A stretch of DNA of 64,000 nucleotides from Crossaster papposus. Its lineage: Eukaryota; Echinodermata; Asteroidea; Velatida; Solasteridae. The notes beneath the pieces were generated by a model, which was given only the letters and a program-made list of their open reading frames with translations, was not told the origin of the DNA and did not search any database. The stretch is from the NCBI GenBank assembly GCA_037893245.1, contig JBAIAA010000013.1:868001-932000 (forward strand). Reading direction: 5' to 3'. Positions 57,535 through 64,000 of this stretch are shown here, piece by piece; the stretch's first letter is position 1, and the number at the start of each line of letters is the position of its first letter. The position numbers were made by a program, and so were the translations under genes.

Positions 57535-58263
57535 ACAAGTTTTTGGTATGACATGAGGTACTCGACTCGGAGTGACAAAGTAGACACTTTCTTGGTCAGT
57601 ACCCGAGAGTTTGGTTGACCACAACCTCGGTCTGCTCAGAATAATTATTTACTTGAAAGTGATTTCATTTTCATTACAAATAGTTACGCAGAGTGGTGCA
57701 GTGGGAGCGTGATGGGCCCATAACCCAGAGGCCCGAGGACCGAAACCTCGCTCTGCTAAAGAGGTATTTTTGCTTCACTGTTATTCAAATTCAATAATTA
57801 TTTCAGAATGTTTTTAGAATGTCTGCTTTTATTTTGTTTGTTGTTTTTCTAAATTTACATGAGGCATGGTGGCGCAGTGGAAGCTTGCTGGGCCTATAAC
57901 CCAGAGTGCCGAGGATCAAAACCTCGTTCTGCTGCTAATAAGTTTTTGGTATGACTTGAAGTACTCGACTCAGAGTGACAAAGTAGACCCTTTCTTGGTC
58001 AGTAACCGAGAGTTCGGATGATCACAACCTCGGTCTGCTCAGAATAATTTTGTATTTGATAGGAATTTCATTTTCATTAAAAATAGTTACGCAGAGTAGT
58101 GCAGCGGGAGCGTGATGGGCCCATAGCCCAGAGGTCCGAGGACCAAAACCTCGCTTTGCTAACTAGGTATTTTTGCTTCACTGCTATTCACATTTAATAA
58201 ATATTGTAGAATGTTTTTAGAATGTCTGCTTTCATTTTGTTTGCATTTTCAAAATTTACATGA

Positions 58264-58335
58264 GGCATAGTGGCGCAGTTGAAGCGTGCTGGGCCCATAA
58301 CCCAGAGGTTCGAGGATCGAAACCTCGCTCTGCTA
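58264..58335 (+). tRNA. Type-d iMet(CAU)-like tRNA, copy 70
   Basis: Duplicate of copy 66 (T48). Next d 978 bp on. Confidence 0.55.
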
Positions 58336-59241
58336 ACAAGTTTTTGGTATGACATGAGGTACTCGACTCGGAGTGACAAAGTAGACACTTTCTTGGTCAG
58401 TACCCGAGAGTTTGGTTGACCACAACCTCGGTCTGCTCAGGATAATTATTTCCTTGAAAGTGATTTCATTTTCATTACAAATAGTTACGCAGAGTGGTGC
58501 AGTGGGAAGCGTGATGGGCCCATAAACCAGAGGCCCGAGGACCGAAACCTCGCTCTGCTAAAGAGGTATTTTTGCTTCACTGTTATTCAAATTTAATAAT
58601 TATTTTAGAATGTTTTTAGAATGTCTGCTTTTATTTTGTTTGTTGTTTTTCTAAATTTACATGAGGCATGGTGGCGCAGTGGAAGCTTGCTGGGCCTATA
58701 ACCCAGAGGCCCGAGGACCAAAACCTCGCTCTGCTAAAGAGGTATTTTTGCTTCACTGTTATTCAAATTTAATAATTATTTTAGAATGTTTTTAGAATGT
58801 CTGCTTTTATTTTGTTTGTTGTTTTTCTAAATTTACATGAGGCATGGTGGCGCAGTGGAAGCTTGCTGGGCCTATAACCCAGAGTGCCGAGGATCAAAAC
58901 CTCGTTCTGCTGCTAATACGTTTTTGGTATGACTTGAAGTACTCGACTCAGAGTGACAAAGTAGACCCTTTCTTGGTCAGTAACCGAGAGTTCGGATGAT
59001 CACAACCTCGGTCTGCTCAGAATAATTTTGTATTTGATAGGAATTTCATTTTCATTAAAAATAGTTACGCAGAGTAGTGCAGCGGGAGCGTGATGGGCCC
59101 ATAGCCCAGAGGTCCGAGGACCAAAACCTCGCTTTGCTAACTAGGTATTTTTGCTTCACTGCTATTCACATTTAATAAATATTGTAGAATGTTTTTAGAA
59201 TGTCTGCTTTCATTTTGTTTGCATTTTCAAAATTTACATGA

Positions 59242-59313
59242 GGCATAGTGGCGCAGTTGAAGCGTGCTGGGCCCATAACCCAGAGGTTCGAGGATCGAAA
59301 CCTCGCTCTGCTA
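59242..59313 (+). tRNA. Type-d iMet(CAU)-like tRNA, copy 71
   Basis: Same T48 allele and same CAAAAT spacer as copy 70, from a 978-bp tandem duplication. Next d 978 bp on. Confidence 0.55.
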
Positions 59314-60219
59314 ACAAGTTTTTGGTATGACATGAGGTACTCGACTCGGAGTGACAAAGTAGACACTTTCTTGGTCAGTACCCGAGAGTTTGGTTGACCA
59401 CAACCTCGGTCTGCTCAGGATAATTATTTCCTTGAAAGTGATTTCATTTTCATTACAAATAGTTACGCAGAGTGGTGCAGTGGGAAGCGTGATGGGCCCA
59501 TAAACCAGAGGCCCGAGGACCGAAACCTCGCTCTGCTAAAGAGGTATTTTTGCTTCACTGTTATTCAAATTTAATAATTATTTTAGAATGTTTTTAGAAT
59601 GTCTGCTTTTATTTTGTTTGTTGTTTTTCTAAATTTACATGAGGCATGGTGGCGCAGTGGAAGCTTGCTGGGCCTATAACCCAGAGGCCCGAGGACCAAA
59701 ACCTCGCTCTGCTAAAGAGGTATTTTTGCTTCACTGTTATTCAAATTTAATAATTATTTTAGAATGTTTTTAGAATGTCTGCTTTTATTTTGTTTGTTGT
59801 TTTTCTAAATTTACATGAGGCATGGTGGCGCAGTGGAAGCTTGCTGGGCCTATAACCCAGAGTGCCGAGGATCAAAACCTCGTTCTGCTGCTAATACGTT
59901 TTTGGTATGACTTGAAGTACTCGACTCAGAGTGACAAAGTAGACCCTTTCTTGGTCAGTAACCGAGAGTTCGGATGATCACAACCTCGGTCTGCTCAGAA
60001 TAATTTTGTATTTGATAGGAATTTCATTTTCATTAAAAATAGTTACGCAGAGTAGTGCAGCGGGAGCGTGATGGGCCCATAGCCCAGAGGTCCGAGGACC
60101 AAAACCTCGCTTTGCTAACTAGGTATTTTTGCTTCACTGCTATTCACATTTAATAAATATTGTAGAATGTTTTTAGAATGTCTGCTTTCATTTTGTTTGC
60201 ATTTTCTAAATTTACATGA

Positions 60220-60291
60220 GGCCTAGTGGCGCAGTTGAAGCGTGCTGGGCCCATAACCCAGAGGTCCAAGGATCGAAACCTCGCTCTGCTA
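60220..60291 (+). tRNA. Type-d iMet(CAU)-like tRNA, copy 72
   Basis: GGCCTAG acceptor plus G50 to A in the T stem. Next d 801 bp on. Confidence 0.45.
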
Positions 60292-61020
60292 ACAAGTTTT
60301 TGGTATGACATGAGGTACTCGACTCGGAGTGACAAAGTAGACACTTTCTTGGTCAGTACCCGAGAGTTTGGTTGACCACAACCTCGGTCTGCTCAGGATA
60401 ATTATTTTCTTGAAAGTGATTTCATTTTCATTACAAATAGTTACGCAGAGTGGTGCAGTGGGAGCGTGATGGGCCCATAACCCAGAGGCCCGAGGACCGA
60501 AACCTCGCTCTGCTAAAGAGGTATTTTTGCTTCACTGTTATTCAAATTTAATAATTAGTTTAGAATGTTTTTAGAATGTCTGCTTTTATTTTGTTTGTTG
60601 TTTTTCTAAATTTACATGAGGCATGGTGGCGCATTGGAAGCTTGCTGGGCCTATAACCCAGATTGCCGAGGATCAAAACCTCGTTCTGCTGCTAATAAGT
60701 TGTTGGTATGACTTGAAGTACTCGACTCAGAGTGACAAAGTAGACCCTTTCTTGGTCAGTAACCGAGAGTTCGGATGATCACAACCTCGGTCTGCTCAGG
60801 ATAATTTTGTATTTGATAGGGATTTCATTTTCATTAAAAATAGTTACGCAGAGTAGTGCAGCGGGAGCGTGATGGGCCCATAGCCCAGAGGTCCGAGGAC
60901 CAAAACCTCGCTTTGCTAACTAGGTATTTTTGCTTCACTGCTATTCACATTTAATAAATATTTGAGAATGTTTTTAAAATGTCTGCTTTCATTTTGTTTG
61001 CATTTTCTAAATTTACATGA

Positions 61021-61092
61021 GGCATAGTGGCGCAGTTGAAGCGTGCTGGGCCCATAACCCAGAGGTCCGAGGATAGAAACCTCGCTCTGCTA
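61021..61092 (+). tRNA. Type-d iMet(CAU)-like tRNA, copy 73
   Basis: C56 to A in the T loop, but the stem is intact, unlike copies 65 and 69. The preceding a has GCGCATTGG. Next d 801 bp on. Confidence 0.45.
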
Positions 61093-61821
61093 ACAAGTTT
61101 TTGGTATGACATGAGGTACTCGACTCGGAGTGACAAAGTAGACACTTTCTTGGTCAGTACCCGAGAGTTTGGTTGACCACAACCTCGGTCTGCTCAGGAT
61201 AATTATTTTCTTGAAAGTGATTTCATTTTCATTACAAATACTTACGCAGAGTGGTGCAGTGGGAGCGTGATGGGCCCATAACCCAGAGGCCCGAGGACCG
61301 AAACCTCGCTCTGCTAAAGAGGTATTTTTGCTTCACTGTTATTCAAATTTAATAATTAGTTTAGAATGTTTTTAGAATGTCTGCTTTTATTTTGTTTGTT
61401 GTTTTTCTAAATTTACATGAGGCATGGTGGCGCATTGGAAGCTTGCTGGGCCTATAACCCAGATTGCCGAGGATCAAAACCTCGTTCTGCTGCTAATAAG
61501 TTGTTGGTATGACTTGAAGTACTCGACTCAGAGTGACAAAGTAGACCCTTTCTTGGTCAGTAACCGAGAGTTCGGATGATCACAACCTCGGTCTGCTCAG
61601 GATAATTTTGTATTTGATAGGGATTTCATTTTCATTAAAAATAGTTACGCAAAGTAGTGCAGCGGGAGCGTGATGGGCCCATAGCCCAGAGGTCCTAGGA
61701 CCAAAACCTCGCTTTGCTAACTAGGTATTTTTGCTTCACTGCTATTCACATTTAATAAATATTTGAGAATGTTTTTAAAATGTCTGCTTTCATTTTGTTT
61801 GCATTTTCTAAATTTACATGA

Positions 61822-61893
61822 GGCATAGTGGCGCAGTTGAAGCGTGCTGGGCCCATAACCCAGAGGTCCGAGGATAGAAACCTCGCTCTGCTA
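61822..61893 (+). tRNA. Type-d iMet(CAU)-like tRNA, copy 74
   Basis: Near-identical 801-bp tandem duplicate of copy 73, including GCGCATTGG in its a. Followed by e, f and an a/f chimera, then d; 574 bp on. Confidence 0.45.
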
Positions 61894-62395
61894 ACAAGTT
61901 TTTGGTATGACATGAGGTACTCGACTCGGAGTGACAAAGTAGACACTTTCTTGGTCAGTACCCGAGAGTTTGGTTGACCACAACCTCGGTCTGCTCAGGA
62001 TAATTATTTTCTTGAAAGTGATTTCATTTTCATTACAAATAGTTACGCAGAGTGGTGCAGTGGGAGCGTGATGGGCCCATAACCCAGAGGCCCGAGGACC
62101 GAAACCTCGCTCTGCTAAAGAGGTATTTTTGCTTCACTGTTATTCAAATTTAATAATTAGTTTAGAATGTTTTTAGAATGTCTGCTTTTATTTTGTTTGT
62201 TGTTTTTCTAAATTTACATGAGGCATGGTGGCGCAGTGGAAGCTTGCTGGGCCTATAACCCAGAGGCCCGAGGACCGAAACCTCGCTCTGCTAAAGAGGT
62301 ATTTTTGCTTCACTGCTATTCACATTTAATAATTATTGTAAAATGTTTTTAGAATGTCTGCTTTCATTTTGTTTGCATTTTCTAAATTTACATGA

Positions 62396-62467
62396 GGCAT
62401 AGTGGCGCAGTTGAAGCGTGCTGGGCCCATAACCCAGAGGTCCGAGGATCGAAACCTCGCTCTGCTA
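62396..62467 (+). tRNA. Type-d iMet(CAU)-like tRNA, copy 75
   Basis: Consensus body; reached from an a/f chimera whose trailer switches to the c-to-d spacer. Next d 801 bp on. Confidence 0.6.
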
Positions 62468-63196
62468 ACAAGTTTTTGGTATGACATGAGGTACTCGACT
62501 CGGAGTGACAAAGTAGACACTTTCGTGGTCAGTACCCGAGAGTTTGGTTGACCACAACCTCGGTCTGCTCAGGATAATTATTTCCTTGAAAGTGATTTCA
62601 TTTTCATTACAAATAGTTACGCAGAGTGGTGCAGTGGGAGCGTGATGGGCCCATAACCCAGAGGCCCGAGGACCGAAACCTCGCTCTGCTAAAGAGGTAT
62701 TTTTGATTCACTGTTATTCAAATTTAATAATTATTTTAGAATGTTTTTAGAATGTCTGCTTTTATTTTGTTTGTTGTTTTTCTAAATTTACATGAGGCAT
62801 GGTGGCGCAGTGGAAGCTTGCTGGGCCTATAACCCAGAGCGCCGAGGATCAAAACCTCGTTCTGCTGCTAATAACTTTTTGATATGACTTGAAGTACTCG
62901 ACTCAGAGTGACAAAGTAGACCCTTTCTTGGTCAGTAACCGAGAGTTCGGATGATCACAACCTCTGTCTGCTCAGGATAATTTTGTATTTGATAGGGATT
63001 TCATTTTCATTAAAAATAGTTACGCAGAGTAGTGCAGCGGGAGCGTGATGGGCCCATAGCCCAGAGGTCCGAGGACCAAAACCTCGCTTTGCTAACTAGG
63101 TATTTTTGCTTCACTGCTATTTACATTTAATAAATATTGTAGAATGTTTTTAGAATGTCTGCTTTCATTTTGTTTGCATTTTCTAAATTTACATGA

Positions 63197-63268
63197 GGCA
63201 TAGTGGCGCAGTTGAAGCGTGCTTGGGCCATAACCCAGAGGTCCGAGGATCGAAACCTCGCTCTGCTA
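63197..63268 (+). tRNA. Type-d iMet(CAU)-like tRNA, copy 76
   Basis: The anticodon arm reads CTTGGGCCATAACCC in place of CTGGGCCCATAACCC, a compensated insertion and deletion that keeps CAU in register but changes position 32 to G. Next d starts at 63998 and is cut by the window end. Confidence 0.45.
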
Positions 63269-64000
63269 ACAAGTTTTTGGTATGACATGAGGTACTCGAC
63301 TCGGAGTGACAAAGTAGACACTTTCTTGGTCAGTACCCGAGAGTTTGGTTGACCACAACCTCGGTCTGCTCAGGATAATTATTTCCTTGAAAGTGATTTC
63401 ATTTTCATTACAAATAGTTACGCAGAGTGGTGCAGTGGGAGCGTGATGGGCCCATAACCCAGAGGCCCGAGGACCGAAACCTCGCTCTGCTAAAGAGGTA
63501 TTTTTGCTTCACTGTTATTCAATTTTAATAATTATTTTAGAATGTTTTTAGAATGTCTGCTTTTATTTTGTTTGTTGTTTTTCTAAATTTACATAAGGCA
63601 TGGTGGCGCAGTGGAAGCTTGCTGGGCCTATAACCCAAATTGCCGAGGATCAAAACCTCGTTCTGCTGCTAATAAGTTTTTGGTATGACTAGAAGTACTC
63701 GACTCAGAGTGACAAAGTAGACCCTTTCTTGGTCAGTAACCGAGAGTTCGGATGATCACAACCTCGGTCTGCTCAGGATAATTTTGTATTTGATAGGGAT
63801 TTCATTTTCATTAAAAATAGTTACGCAGAGTAGTGCAGCGTGAGCGTGATGGGCCCATAGCCCAGAGGTCCGAGGACCAAAACCTCGCTTTGCTAACTAG
63901 GTATTTTTGCTTCACTGCTATTCACATTTAATAAATATTGTAGAATGTTTTTAGAATGTCTGCTTTCATTTTGTTTGCATTTTCTAAATTTACATGAGGC

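Larger units (their letters stand above)
52490..60590 (+). repeat. Duplicated block, period 3,557 bp, with a nested 978-bp duplication
   Basis: About 52490-56050 and its copy from about 56050 share private marks 3,557 bp apart: CTTGTTGGGCC (about 52550 and 56107), GTATGTTTGC (about 53007 and 56564), AAATATTTGAGAATG (about 53842 and 57399) and the d alleles at 53906/57463 and 54707/58264. In the second copy the 978-bp step from 58264 to 59242 was itself duplicated, so the GGCCTAG d allele of 55685 reappears at 60220 (3,557 + 978 bp). Edges are approximate. Confidence 0.8.
47976..64000 (+). repeat. Right part of initiator-tRNA-derived array (978/801-bp grammar)
   Basis: Eighteen complete d modules plus the first 3 nt of a nineteenth at the window end. 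d-to-d steps are 978, 802, 978, 801, 978, 801, 801, 978, 977, 801, 801, 978, 978, 801, 801, 574, 801, 801. The 978-bp steps contain an additional a/f chimera: an a body through its UAU anticodon, then the f T arm, trailer and f-to-a spacer, before a normal a-b-c. The a/c fusions and CCCCG d alleles common left of the island are absent here. Many f modules lack the extra D-loop A, which explains 801 instead of 802. Confidence 0.93.

Noticed and set aside
334-63321. Dozens of near-identical minus-strand reading frames of about 64 codons, one across each type-d module (and trailing spacer)
   Set aside because: Each is the antisense translation of the d tRNA body plus spacers. Sequence similarity reflects DNA homogenisation; the frames are lost by single changes in many copies (for example where TACTAGACTCGG occurs). 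They have no known domain or conserved start context. Predicted proteins of this kind should not be annotated.
1-64000. CRISPR array or bacterial repeat system
   Set aside because: Repeats are hundreds of bp, built from eukaryotic initiator tRNA modules, with no short repeat/unique spacer alternation and no cas genes.

Overview
This window is almost entirely one tandem array of metazoan initiator-tRNA (tRNA-iMet, anticodon CAU) sequences. A roughly 3 kb unrelated island holding the tail of a non-LTR retrotransposon interrupts it. The eukaryotic origin is clear: the tRNA bodies carry the eukaryotic initiator T-loop (ATCGAAA) and GGG:CCC anticodon stem, T-runs typical of RNA polymerase III terminators follow them, and the island has a CR1/L2-like LINE with an (ATT)n tail. 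The LINE type and AT-rich spacers fit a marine invertebrate (cnidarian, sponge or similar), but the sequence does not fix the phylum. I see no ordinary cellular protein gene. The many small antisense reading frames of about 64 codons are shadows of the repeat.

Repeat grammar. The basic higher-order repeat (HOR) is 802 bp and is made of two diverged 401-bp halves. Each half carries three co-linear, about 72-nt iMet-derived modules on the + strand: a, b, c in the first half and d, e, f in the second. They start at +0, +106, +227, +401, +504 and +625. Modules c, d and f keep anticodon CAU; a has UAU; b and e are far more decayed (about 69% and 62% identity to an iMet body by my hand count) and have AGU at the anticodon position. 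Modules a, c, d and f are each followed within about 6-10 nt by a T5 run, so they look like Pol III units or their remains. No module is a perfect initiator tRNA: each has lost different key features and none keeps the A1:U72 pair.

Layout. 1-45005 is the left array (58 type-d copies). From 1 to about 13 kb it contains a ladder of extra e-f insertions (d-to-d steps 623, 1026, 1251 bp) and a tandem duplication of about 3.2 kb. About 13-24.2 kb is mostly regular 802-bp HOR. From 24.2 to 45 kb, 802-bp units mix with 541/548-bp units that carry an a/c fusion. 45006-47975 is the island: a near-perfect 107-nt foldback at its left edge, about 850 bp with nothing recognised, a 5'-truncated LINE on the - strand (45971-47340), a GC-richer exon-like patch and a second small inverted repeat at the right edge. 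47976-64000 is the right array (18 complete d copies), with alternating 978- and 801-bp steps; the 978-bp steps contain an extra a/f chimera. The array runs off both ends of the window.

Nearly all size variants can be explained by exchange between homologous positions of different tRNA modules (a/c, a/f, d/f, f/d, c/f, f/c), and several multi-kb blocks are recent duplications marked by shared private substitutions. The array therefore behaves like a rapidly homogenising satellite whose recombination seeds are tRNA genes. Whether any copy makes usable initiator tRNA, or whether the array serves as Pol III/TFIIIC-bound chromatin, cannot be decided from sequence alone.
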